Assembly: GCA_021234535.1 (NCBI GenBank)
Contig: CM037833.1
Location: 26,586,892-26,650,891, forward strand
Direction: 5' to 3'
Source: Stichopus chloronotus
Lineage: Eukaryota > Echinodermata > Holothuroidea > Aspidochirotida > Stichopodidae
DNA: 64,000 nt
The position numbers and the translations under genes are program-made. The notes under the pieces were generated by a model. It was not told the origin of the DNA. It did no database searches and saw only the letters and a program-made list of their open reading frames with translations. Position 1 is the first letter of the stretch; every line of letters begins with the position of its first letter. Shown here piece after piece: positions 10,871 through 21,805 of this stretch.

Positions 10871-12340
10871 GCAAGCAATGGAGTTTGATTGAGATGTTTT
10901 AAACACCGCTGTGTGGGTGTGTTCAAAACGAACATGTTTAAGACGAAGATGGAAGACCCAGAAAGGTCTTCGGTCATCGTTTTAAGGTCTTCGTTTGTAA
11001 CAAACCCGAGGATTAAACCCACCGCAAACCCGACATTGCAAAACACGAAATGTCAATTGAGTCGGATATTTTGAGATGAGAATGTTCAGTCACGCCGGAA
11101 CGAGACGGGGAGGTGTGGGGTTCGAGGGCTTAGTTGCGATGACAAAAGTGGGGATAACGGTATGCACACCCCTTCCTAACATTTATCAAGTGCTTCAAGA
11201 ATAAATGAAAGAGTAAACATAATTCTTTATGTGTCTTGTGTTTTCTCAACCCATTGGATATGTATTACGATTCATCGTAAATAGGGGATTTTTCCTCACT
11301 AATTAAACGTTGTAACCCTGAAATTCCTATTTCAACTCTGGGTCCATGCAGCTTGGAACGACCAGGCAGTCTTGTTTGTGGCCATGCTGGGGGGGGGGGG
11401 TGTAATGACAAACATTTTGTTGTACCTTCCAAACCAACCGATAATGGTTCTCTGCTTTACACCGGCACTCACCACTCCAAGTATGCTTTTTCTTTCTCGG
11501 TTCCGCTGAGCATGGATGCCCGTGACTTGAGTGTGAGCGGTCCGTGTCCATGCTCTGTACCGGTGCATGGATCGATTCTCGGTGGCCGTGGAAATGGGCC
11601 TGAGAAGTGTACTATCCTGCGATATGGGATTTTGGCCAAAAATATTCTAATATGCTACGTGCGTGCCAACCGATAGTGACGCTCCTTTTATGTAGTGTCA
11701 AATGTGTTCCCCAAAAATAACCAAACAAGTTTTGAGACCTTTAAAACTGTCTGGAATGAAATCTGTTGTACTGACACTAAGCAAGCGAAAGTGTCAGTGT
11801 TGCTACCTGGCAAGCGCCTTTCTAAAAAAATGGCTGGTACGTAAGCTACCCGATGGTGACTTTTCTCTTAGATAGTGACAATGGATCGTTCATTGTAATT
11901 TGCAACAGTAAAGCTCGAATCCGCCCTGCTTACATGTGCTTGAGTAGGAAATCTGTGGGCGATCATTTTGAGTGGAAAGGGAGGGGGTGAGTGTGATCAC
12001 AACCTTTGCCCTCTTTTCGTGCCTTGATCTTTATAGACTTGTGGAAGGATTATAGTCCAAAGTTCCTTTCATATTAGTTTGTGCTAAGGACCCATCAAAG
12101 AAAAGTCGGGCTTTGATTAGCATGTAAACATATGTAATGCCATTTCCGACGTCGGTTCCTTTGGGGATAGACCGATCAAGGGGGGGGGGGGGGGGTAGAG
12201 AGGTGAATGGAGTGCGTGCAGAGACAACAGGCGAAACAATAGGCAAAGACGACACATATGTTTCTCTGTATTATAATTGATGCCCTATCCCGTGGTGATT
12301 GTAATCAATCAATGTACAGTCCAATAGCAGTAGTAGGCTA
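10870..12340. other. No gene recognised; G homopolymers
   Basis: It contains G10 at about 11391-11400 and a longer G run at 12181-12195. The 107-codon frame at 11353-11676 spans the first run and shows no domain or splice context, so I do not call it. Confidence 0.45.
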
Positions 12341-12344
12341 ATGG

Positions 12345-12620
12345 TGCTCAAATGTCTCACGACAGGCCCTATGGCTTAACTGCACCCTCTTACGGTTAGC
12401 AAACGGCTGACCGCATGTCCTATAGGTAAACTGTGGCCGCTTACGATGAACAAACGTCTCACGGCAGGTCCTACCGATAACTGCAACGTAAGCGTTCAAC
12501 AAACCGCCGACCGAAAGTCCAATAGATAAATTGTAGCCGTGTACGATGAACGACGGTCTCCGACGAATCCAGTCGAAAGACTCCAGTCGATAGACTGTAA
12601 GTGCTAACATTTAAACAACC
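12345..12620. repeat. Degenerate tandem repeat, about 60 bp period, GC-rich
   Basis: Words such as CAAACG, CTCACG, GGTCCTA, ACTGCA and TACGATGAAC recur with a spacing near 60 nt. The minus-strand translation shows the same in protein form, with HRKRPQFTYRTCG, ANRKRVQLSHRACRETF and VHRTRLQFIYWTFG in line. It could be non-coding repeat or a decayed repeat protein. I cannot decide. Confidence 0.5.
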
Positions 12621-12639
12621 GTCCAGTCCAGAACTGCAC

Positions 12640-12735
12640 GTACCAGTAGTTCCTCTTCTGTTTCCCTCGGTTTCGTCTGCCTTCCCTCTTCTGCCTTCCC
12701 TCTTCTGCCTTCCTGCTTCTGATTTCACCCTCCGA
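12640..12735. repeat. Pyrimidine-rich TTCCCTCTTCTGCC repeats
   Basis: CTTCTGCCTTCC type words repeat at least four times. The stretch lies between two other tandem repeats and may be part of the same GC-rich block. Confidence 0.6.
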
Positions 12736-12875
12736 GTCTTCTCCCTTCTTCCGACTCCTCGTTCGAGAGAGCGGTAGCTCCTTTTATACCTTCGATTTCC
12801 TGCTGCTCTTGTTCACCTGGCGATAACCTGCAGGCAGATCTCCTCGACGAGCCTAGTAAAATTGGCAATATTTAC

Positions 12876-13215
12876 CTCTCCTAGCAACAGATGCCAGGAA
12901 ACATCGGCCCGTAGGCTTTATCCCCGGGCAAACGCGCACATGGTATTTCGTTCCGGACTCTGACGGCGCCTAGAAGTCTGAAAAAACCGTCGTTGTTCAC
13001 GTCCCCTAACAACCCTTGCCTAGAAAACATCGGTTCGTTCCCTTTGAAAGCGCGCATCCTGACTCCTGTTCTTCGCCTCAGCAGGAGTCGAGAAGTCTGA
13101 AAAAACCGTCGTTGTTTACGTCCCCTAACAACCGTTACTAACGCTGGTCGGCATTTTCCCTTTGTCTCAAAGGCAAGCGCATGTATCCAGCCCTTCTTGA
13201 GGGCCTTTGAAGCAA
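12876..13215. repeat. Tandem repeat with 119-bp period in a GC-rich block
   Basis: AGAAGTCTGAAAAAACCGTC occurs at 12973 and again at 13091, followed both times by GTTGTT, ACGTCCCCTAACAACC. Upstream of each copy there is a matching CGTT..CTTT..GCGCGCA stretch, and a partial third unit begins at about 12885. A minus-strand open frame of 129 codons (12881-13270) runs through the units and repeats itself accordingly. It lacks a recognisable domain. Confidence 0.65.
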
Positions 13216-13556
13216 CCAACAAAGAACACCTCTGCCGATGAGAACGAACAAATTGCCTTGTTCTAGCCATAGATATGCAATTTTTAGAGTGCTTGAAGGC
13301 TCACTTGGCACAGATCTTCGGCAATACTAAGGCGCTAAACTCAGCACTTGCAAAAGATCCAAAGACGTACAGCTTCTGTAGCACTGTAAACGGAGGACTT
13401 CGGCATAAAAAAATAAATGAAAATGTACCCAGCATTAAACTTAAAATTATTCTCGGTTCATACCCAAGGGTCCTCGATTACATTGATGTTTTTATTGATT
13501 TTGTTTGTCATATAATACAAGCATTAAGATTTTATTCTAAATTGAATAGTTTTTGA

Positions 13557-15318
13557 AATTCCTTTAGGGTCAGTTTGGGTAGAACTTGTCTTCCATCATA
13601 AAATGATGACACATGAGGACACTTGGGGCTGTTTTGATCAATAAACGTCCGACAGGAAGTGACACGACCTGTGCGCCCATTAGCCACTCCTACGAAAATC
13701 CACTCACAAATGAAACTTGACTATACTGATGTGGGATCATTCCATCAATTTTTTCGTATCCAAATAAGATTCAACTATTAAGATTATTACATGTAGTATG
13801 GAACTAAAGAGCGTAGGTCCAGCCATTTGCTCTACATTCCAGAAACGCTCCACAAAACCCTGCTGTTGTTATTTTCACTGTTTTAGGATGCACATGCACG
13901 GATAAGATCACCGCCAAGTGGTATCGTTTAAACTCATTCACTACACATATTGTGATCATAATATCCACGTATAAAACCTGTGTGACATGCCATCGCTAAC
14001 ACGCAATTTGGGCACCAGACAATCATTTTCTTTTCTTGTTTTTTTTTTTCTATAGTGCAATAGAAAGCGTAACGAAATTATTCAATTGATATGAAACAAC
14101 ATTTTACTTTCAGAAGTAAAATCGCAGTGGCGAGATGGTTCATCCTATACCAGGTAGTTTCAAACGATATCCATCCTTGGAAAACACGGGTCACATGGCT
14201 TACGAATATGCAGTGGCTGGAGATAATTATCTGACATAAAAGGTTATCTGAAATAAAATATTTCTGAAGAAGAGTTTCATTTATTAACCAAAATTGTGTA
14301 TGGTACGTAATGACCATTTAGAGTGACGTCAGTAGCACTTGATCTCCTCAGTGCAAATTTAATGAAGTGACTCAGTCAAAACAGAGTATTATCTAAATGC
14401 GAAAAAGAAAGATTATAGAGTGAAATTTCTTCTGAATTTCACTATTTCTAGAGAAAAAAGTACATATTATAAAGTTCCTTACAACTAATTTTATCCTCAT
14501 TTAAGAGATTACGTCCTGCAATTTCGAAAACATACTGAGCATTCGACCAATAATGACAAAATTGTGTGTGGTGCGGCACCCTACAATTATGAACAAAATG
14601 AATCATTCAAACAACATCATACCGAGAGGTGTGACAGGAAGCATGAAGTAATGCAAAAGGAAGCTATTTCTGATTGTGTGCCAAAAATCATGTGCTTATC
14701 AAGATTTCCTCATATCAGCAAAGTAAACACTATGGCCATGTGAATTTCAATACAACCGTGTATTTTATGGCTCTCGTATACTCTTTTAATCTCGTCATTT
14801 GAGTGATCTGTTCCTGCTTAATACTAATAAATGAAATAGAAATGCATATGCGCTCGAGTAAACCGGTAGTAATATTAAGTAAGAGATATGTTACTGAGTA
14901 GACTCTGACAGTACATTATAAATTCCGGACTGTTCGGATTTCAAGCGGAATTTTTATGTAAAGGAGGGTATGTCTTGTTGTAGACCAAAGACCAGAACAC
15001 TTAGAACTTGCAAGGCTCTATATTTGACACGTGAAAGTCTTAACATTATGTAAGTGCAAGGTCCCATAAGAACTGCCATGTCTTTTCGTAAGTAAGTCGG
15101 ACATAATTAATTATAAATTATACATAAAAAAGAAGTAAAGGCAACCTTAGGGTTTGTAAATGCAGTGAGTCTTACACATTCCTTGTGTCATGAACACTAA
15201 AGCATACAGAAACTAGAAAGTTAACGGACGTTGTGATTGCTTGCCAACATTTATGATGAAGAAATAATAACCAACATACCAATTTTGAAGTTCACTCACC
15301 TACCCTCCTTCAAATACC
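13557..15318. other. Non-coding, nothing recognised
   Basis: No exon-like block with phase support. A short piece at about 14542-14575 (ATTCGACCAATAATGACAAA) resembles sequence at 19595-19620, so part of the region is repetitive. Confidence 0.4.
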
Positions 15319-15329
15319 ATGTCTACAAA

Positions 15330-16060
15330 TCAGTCATTGATATGTAGTTTCCTTACAAGGTATTCAAACTCCACCGCTGGTGAACTCGAATCACCTTTGA
15401 CCTCCACGAAAAACCATTTTGATCATCTACTCCTAATTGCTAAACTATACACTGAGTGTGAAGTTCCAGCAACTTTTCCTTCTGGAGATAGTGTTTACAA
15501 GGTTTCTAAACTATAAACTCTACTGATCTTGTGTGACCCTTGACACAGATCATTTAGCTATCATGCGAAGTTCCAGCAACTTTCAGCAGCTGAGATAGGC
15601 AGCTTAATAGGTTTACAGAATTTCCTCTCTGGTGACCTCAAATGACCTTTGACCTACCTGGAAAACGTAGTTACCATCTACTTACAATTGGCTACCTGCC
15701 ACCAACTTTGAAGTTCAATCAACTTTCCCTCACTGAGATATCATGTTTACAAGGATTTTACACTATGTCCTCTACTGACCTCATGTGACCCTTGACTTCA
15801 TCAAAACTTGACAGAGATCATTTACTTTTCAAGTGCTACCAATGGTTTAGTTTGAAGTTCCAGAAACTATCAGTTGCTGAGATGTTCCAATTAATAGGTT
15901 TTCAGACTATGCCCGCTGATGACCCAAAATGACCTTTGACCTATCTGAAAAAATAGGGACTATCTACTCTCTATGCACTAACTACACAAACTTTTAAGTT
16001 CAATCAACTTTCCCATCTTGAGATACCATGTTTACAAGCCAAGGCGTTGAACACACACGC
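15330..16060. repeat. Alternating tandem repeat, about 290-bp double unit, with TGACCTTTGACCT
   Basis: Two related half-units of about 145 bp alternate. One carries TGACCTTTGACCT (15643-15655 and 15930-15942, with a variant at 15392), the other TGTGACCCTTGAC (about 15532 and 15786). Both share GAAGTTC, CAACTTTC, GAGATA and GTTTACAAG in the same order. It is a cousin of the array at 59.9-60.8 kb. Confidence 0.75.
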
Positions 16061-16135
16061 CCATACCATACGCCCACATACACCATACGTCACACGCACA
16101 CGCCCATTCCTGTCCTACCTTCGGCGGGGAATAAA
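16055..16135. repeat. CACACGCCCAT-rich microsatellite tail
   Basis: ACACACGCCCATACC-like words follow directly on the tandem array, then TACCTTCGGCGGGGAATAA. A CA-rich tail also ends the related copies at 9.2 and 60.8 kb, so it is probably part of the element. Confidence 0.55.
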
Positions 16136-16362
16136 AAATTGCTTATCTTTTCTGATTTTAACAAACACTGACCTGTAACATGACTAAATGCATAGACTGT
16201 GTTATGCATGTAGAGACAGTCAAGTTCTTTGTCGGTGTGGGACTACAGCTCTCTTGATGGCTGCCTTTAAAATAGAGTTCCTGTAAAGGAAATCTAATGT
16301 AAAATTCTGCAAACAAGTTTACTGTCTGGTAGACGCCAAGCCATATGCATGTTCGCATATAG

Positions 16363-16549
16363 ATGATACCAAAAATCTTCTGGTTATTCTGTATTTGTCA
16401 TGTAAAGAATATTTGCGACGTTTTGCGTCGACGATCCTCAGTGTTAGTACTTTTTCTTCATATCCTACACAGTGTGAAATTCACATTATTGTGTTCCTTG
16501 TCTCCGTGTCGATGTGGAGATTTGCTGGTTGGTGGTTCAGCAAAGTCGG
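16363..16549 (+). pseudogene. Divergent copy of the signal-type exon (array copy A0)
   Basis: ATG at 16363 and the donor GTAAGT at 16550 border a frame that begins MIPKIFWLFCICH and aligns with MMSQIFSIFCIY of copy A4, including the TTTGCGACG..TTTTGCGTCG stretch. Further on the hydrophobic part (VFLVSVSMWRFAG) sits in a different frame from the start, so the copy looks frameshifted. The donor is in phase 1 in the frame opened by the ATG. Confidence 0.4.
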
Positions 16550-17365
16550 GTAAGTTTAGAAGTAACGTATTTCAGATCAGCATGTACACGCCGTCTGTGT
16601 GGCTATATATGCATGACATGATATGAGTAGAAGTATGTTGGAACGGTAATGACCGTTCCTTTAAAGACAAATTACAGTGTTGGGCACAGTTTGTGTGAGA
16701 TAAACACTCTGACTTGAATATTAATTAACGTTTATTTAATGATGCTTCCTTTCTCTTAGCTAGTTTGGGCGATTAATATTGGTGTAGAAGTAATACTGAA
16801 TAATGCGGGGGAAATGAGTTACTAATAAGAGAAACATAGCTAGCCTGTCAAGCAGTTTGATCTTTTCACATGAATAAATCTTGTGGTCCCCAAAGGGAAT
16901 TTAAAAACAGTTAAAATGAGTTTTGTATACGTGCATTTTGTTCACTAATGTATTTAAATTTTAAGCAGTTGTTTTTAGTAAGCTGTATATGTTATTCTGG
17001 CTGCACTTCTTTGCTATGTCCGTTGCCAGAAAGAGACGAATTTACCCCGAGTGTATCATAATTGTTTGTCGTCGTCAAAAATTGTGATCGTATCAAGTCG
17101 TAAGTATTATTAACGAAGGTGTAAAGCATGCATGCAGATATAATGAACCTTATGTATATACCCATAATCATACCTGAACTTTGTGACACTCTACGTCGTA
17201 TGCAAATATACGCTGTGCGTCTACAAAACAGTGAAACTGGATGATTTGCTGGTGCATAGATCTTTACTCATTGCTTGAGATGATAGGACACAAATGTTAC
17301 TGTGTGTATCATGTATATGTGTGGTTTAAAAAAATGACGCAAAACGACGCAAATTTGAACAATGT

Positions 17366-17590
17366 TTCATGCTGATATATAGGGGAAGAATAATGATTTG
17401 CGTCATAGACAGAGGCCTCAAGCATTCCGGGCATGTATCAAATGGTTGTACTGTTTCCTGAATTCTAGATGTAACTTACACGCAATGCTATATCATTACT
17501 ATACTCCCACTCCTACTCGAGGGCATAACTCACAGAATCAATGCCTGCGACCATTTTCACTTGCAGTTTCGACCTTTGAAACATAAATTG
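17366..17590 (+). repeat. Coding-like block D, copy 1 (with stop)
   Basis: Aligned with block D copy 3 (18817-19026). In the shared frame it reads LKHSGHVSNGCTVS, then TGA, then DVTYTQCYIITILPLLLEGI. The block is preceded by an inverted CGTCG-type motif at 17334-17357. It is either a decayed exon or a non-coding repeat. Confidence 0.45.
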
Positions 17591-18135
17591 TGATCGTATC
17601 AAGTCGTATTATTAAAGGACATTTAAAGCATTGCAGATACATACACGTTACGGATATAATCGAACACAAACCCTCGTACTGCAAAGGTTTATAGTGAGCA
17701 ATCGATCAGTAAACTATATACATGTCGTGGACTAAACATGTGTTCTGATAAACACATTGCATCAGGCCACAATTTATTGAGTCGACGCAAATCGTAGCAC
17801 CGTTCAAGACATTTTGTCGGGGTGTTTGGGTGTGTGTGTGTATACCTTAACTTTGTTGCACCTTACACGTGAATAAATCTACAAAACAGTGAAACCGGTT
17901 AAATTAGTGAGACATCGATCTTCATTGCCCATCGCCTAAAAGGATAAAAGTACAAGTGTTTCTATGTGTGTATCATTTTTATATACTGAGGCTTATTGTG
18001 AGTGTCTTTCACTTAACGTGCATGTACACTAACACAGTAACACAATACACGTGTACATACTGCTTCATGCACTGTGCTACTAATTAAGGAATCCAGAGCT
18101 TAGTCGTCGCAAAACGACGCACATTTGAAAAAAAA

Positions 18136-18365
18136 AGTTTCAAGCTGATATATAAAGGAAGCGCAAATTGCATCATAGATGTAAGCCTAAAAGCATTCTG
18201 GCCATGTATCAAACGGTTGTACTGTTTCCTGCATTTTAAATGTAACTTACGCGCACTGCTATATCATTACTATACTCCCACTCCTACTAGAGGGAATAAC
18301 TCACAGAGTCAATGCCTGAGACCATTTTCACATGCAGTTCCTTTGAAACGAAAATCTGATAAAAC
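18136..18365 (+). repeat. Coding-like block D, copy 2 (frameshifted)
   Basis: Same block as at 17366 and 18817. One extra base in the run CCTAAAAGC shifts the frame relative to copy 3, so the frame is not kept. It is followed by block F, a stretch of about 370 bp that is found again after copy 3 (19.03-19.40 kb), giving a tandem duplication of roughly 660 bp. Confidence 0.45.
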
Positions 18366-18783
18366 ACGTACAGTGATTGTCTGCTGTGTAACTTCTTATT
18401 CAATGTAGTACAAACCCTGTGTTTAAAAGGCATAATCACATATAGTCTATGCATCTTTTGATTGTGGCAGTCTGTCAGTATACAATGCAGTGTACGTGGA
18501 CGCTGGTCAGTGTAGTAACATATGGTATGATTCACATATTACATTTTACGGGATGTACAGCAAATGAAACCTAAGACTAGAACTGCATTTGTCTACAAAG
18601 AAGCAGAATTGTAGTACGTGGTAGGCAAGTCCTTGTTGTTGGGATGGAGTAAGCCAGTACGTCTTCGTGGATCTACTCCTCACAGGAGTAGTGTTTTGGG
18701 GGAAAGGAGGGTTGTTTCATGTTGGCCCCTTCCCAGTTCATTTTTTGTAATATCAAAAACGAACGACGATAGAAAAACTTCCA

Positions 18784-19026
18784 TTGGATCTCTCTGATAA
18801 CATTGTAAACCCATTAAGTTTCAAGCTGATATATAGGGGAAGCGCAAATTGCACCATAGACATAAGCCTCAAGCATTCTGGTCATGTATCAAATGGTTGT
18901 ACTGTTTCCTGCATTCTAAATGTAACTTACGCGCACTGCTATATCATTACGATACTCTCACTCCTACTCGAGGGCATAACTCACAGAATCAACGCCTACG
19001 ACCATAATCACAAGCAGTTCCTTTGA
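18784..19026 (+). CDS. Coding-like block D, copy 3: open frame, unknown domain
   Basis: The frame from 18784 is open for 80 codons. It begins MDLSDNIVNPLSFKLIYRG and carries four cysteines (ANCTID, GCTVSC, AHCYI), one N-glycosylation site (NVTY) and a hydrophobic stretch (CYIITILSLLLEG). The first residues match block E at 19450. It might be an extracellular domain of a secreted or membrane protein, but I do not recognise the family and no clear acceptor-donor pair borders it. Copies 1 and 2 are broken, so this may be the only readable one. Confidence in real coding is low. Confidence 0.25.
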   Translation: MDLSDNIVNPLSFKLIYRGSANCTIDISLKHSGHVSNGCTVSCILNVTYAHCYIITILSLLLEGITHRINAYDHNHKQFL

Positions 19027-19404
19027 AAGTGAAATCTGATAAAACGCAGTGATTATCTGCCATGTAAATTCTTTTCCAATGCACTACAGACCGTGCGTTT
19101 GAAAGGCATAATCACATATATGCATCTTTTGACTGAGGCAGTAGATTTCAGTATACATTGCAGTGAACATGGACGCTAGTCACTATATAGTAACATATTG
19201 CACGATTCACATATTACATTTCACGGGATGTACGGAAAATGGACACTAAAACTAGAACTGCATTTGCCTACAAATATGCGGAAATGTAGTACGTGGTAGG
19301 CAAGTACTTGTTGTTGGGAGTAAGCAAGCCGTCGTGGATCTGCTTCTACTAGGAGTAGCGTTTTGGGACGGAAAGGAGTGCCGTTTCTTATTGGCCCCTT
19401 TCCT

Positions 19405-19564
19405 AGTCCTTTTTTTTTTTCATTCACGCTGGACGAAAAAAAAGTTCTATTGGATCTCTCTGATAACATTGCGAACCTGCTGACTCTTATCGATACTACT
19501 CATGTCGCAGAAGACTGTATTGCCCTGTATTACAAAGACTGGTACTGCTGTATGTTTGTCAAAG
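19405..19564 (+). CDS. Candidate exon E with phase-1 donor, unknown domain
   Basis: A frame starting in a T-rich stretch reads FTLDEKKVLLDLSDNIAN, then THVAEDCIALYYKDWYCC and MFVKG, and ends at a strong donor GTGAGT (19565) in phase 1. The YYKDWYCC end faintly recalls the Y-x-C end of an Ig domain, but there is no first cysteine and tryptophan pair. Its start matches block D copy 3. The acceptor TTTCCTAG at 19397-19404 is phase 2, which does not fit a symmetric exon. Confidence 0.25.
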
Positions 19565-20289
19565 GTGAGTCAAAAAAAAAAAGAAGAAAGCCTTTCGACC
19601 AATGATGACAACATTGTGTTACCGAGCCAGCAATAACGAAGTCGCCGCAAAACGTCGCAAAGTTCATTATATTTTTTACATGCGTAGCCTTTGTGGCATT
19701 GTACATTGAAGTTGGTGTATGAGTTACACGGGGAATCACCTGGAATTCTACAGTTGATCTTTGTCAGTGATTCAGGGAAGAGAAGGTAGTGGAAAAATAT
19801 CATTTGTCACATAATCTGAAAGAGCACTATGCACTCATCTTCCATATATTTGAGTATGAAAATTGTCTTGACATTTTTGTTGACCTTACAAAATACAGAC
19901 TCTATAAGAAAGCATGGCAGTAAATCATCTTTAGTTGAAATCAAACAGACCAATGAAAATGGATATGAAAATTCATTTATGCAAAATGGGGTTTAAGCAA
20001 TGTTTTTTCTTTGTAGCGGCTATGACATATTCCATTCAATTTGACTTTCACTGACAAATTTTAAACGGATAGTCCAGCTATAACATACCCTATGCATCTA
20101 AACAACAGTAAAATTGGCATTCTCATGTTGCATCTTCATATTATTGTGAAAATATGTTCTTCATATCTTTTCTTTTCGTTTTGCTTGAAATCAAATGTTC
20201 ACATGTTCTCATTCGTTTTGACAAGGGCACATTGATTACGTGCACATAATACTTATGTAATGCATAGACCTACAAACGAAGTAAGGCAC

Positions 20290-21805
20290 GCACCTACCCC
20301 CCCCCCCCCCCCCCTCGGCATACTTGATCCTTTGGTGATCCTTAGTTACACACAGTGCTTCTGATTTATATCCGCACACGGGGAATTTTCATTATTGTGT
20401 GCCTTGCCTTCGTGTTGATGTGGAGAGTTACTGGCCAATGGTTGATGGTTCCACAAAATAAGGAAAGTTCAGAAATAATTTCTTTAACACCAGCATGTGC
20501 ACTGTCGTCTGTGTGGCAGTGAAACAACATGAGAAGAAGTAATATGTAGTGTTGGCAAGGGTAGTTAGCGATATTGCCAATCGTCACGTTAGACCGACGG
20601 CATCCCTTGGTAGGCTACCACTGATACAATCTGAGATATAAAATGTAAAGAATGCTCCTTCCGTCTCTTGGATATGTACACTATATGCCTAAAAAAGAAG
20701 ATTGAAAGTACAAGGTTTTCAGTACATTTACCGTCTTTATTGGTCATTGTTGTGCATTACAGTGTTCTCATTATAGAAATAAATAGAAATAAAAAAATAG
20801 GCACCCGTTTCTCTGTCGGCGTTTTTCCTCCTCAAAATGCACTGAGCAAGCTATTTGATCTTTTCACATGTATAAATCTTCTTGTCACAGAGAGGGATGT
20901 TTAATACTTCGTACACGTGGCTTTTCGTCACTAATTTATTAAAATTTTATGCAGTTGTTTTTAATCGGCGTGTTATGCTGTCTGCACATCTTTGGTTTAT
21001 CCGTTGCCCGGAAGAGACAAACTCTACTGCAAATGAGCTTAATAATTGTTTGTCGTCGTCAGGAATTGTGATCGTATCAAGTCTATCATTTAAAGCTATC
21101 ATTTAAAGCATTGCAGATACGTAGCCTATACATTAGAGATATAATCGAACACAAGCCCTCGGAACGCAAAGGTTTATAGTGAGCAATCGATCAGTAAACT
21201 ATATACATGTCGTGGACTAAGCATATGTGCTGATAACATATATTACATCAAACCACAATTCATGAGTCGTCGCAAATCGTCGCACCGTTCAATACATTTT
21301 GTGGGTGTGTGATTAGGTGACAGTGTGTATACCTTAACTTTGTTGCACCTTACATGTGAATAAATCCACAAAACAGTGAAACCGATTGAATTAGTGAGAC
21401 ATCGATTTTCATTGCCCATCGCCTGAAAGGATAGGGTACAAGTGTTGTTATGTGTGTATCATATCTTTTTTTATACACGGGCTTATTGTGAGGAATCTAG
21501 ACTATCAATTTCCTTCCCTTAACGTGTACACTGATACAGTAACACAATACACATGTTCACACTGCTGCATGCATTGTGGTACTAACTAAGGAATCTGAAA
21601 TTTATTCGTCGCAAAACGACGCAAATCGCTCGATAGGCTATATCTAGTAAACCTTGTCCCTTGCACCATACACGTAAACTGTACACAGTTGTACTGATTC
21701 CTGCATTCTGAATTTCACTTTCAACACCCACTGCTAAATGTTGTAAATTTCTTACGGGACCTTTGTTGCATCATACATTAACATACACTTTGCATCTGAA
21801 CACAC
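20290..21805 (+). repeat. Array unit U1 (about 1.5 kb)
   Basis: It begins at a poly-C tract (about 20297-20313) and contains the hydrophobic exon copy A1, TATAAA at 20637, a GTCGTCGTC stretch at 21050 and the CGTCG motif at 21606. In A1 the frame FIIVCLAFVLMWRVTG is kept, but two extra bases follow and the donor is GAAAGT (GA at 20463-20464) instead of GTAAGT, so splicing from this copy is unlikely. Confidence 0.7.

Noticed and set aside
11353..11676. 107-codon open frame over the G10 run
   Set aside because: No domain, no splice context, and the frame depends on the homopolymer length.
15330..16060. Spaced repeats considered as a CRISPR array
   Set aside because: Units of about 145 bp are head to tail and diverged, without unique spacers, and the DNA is clearly eukaryotic.
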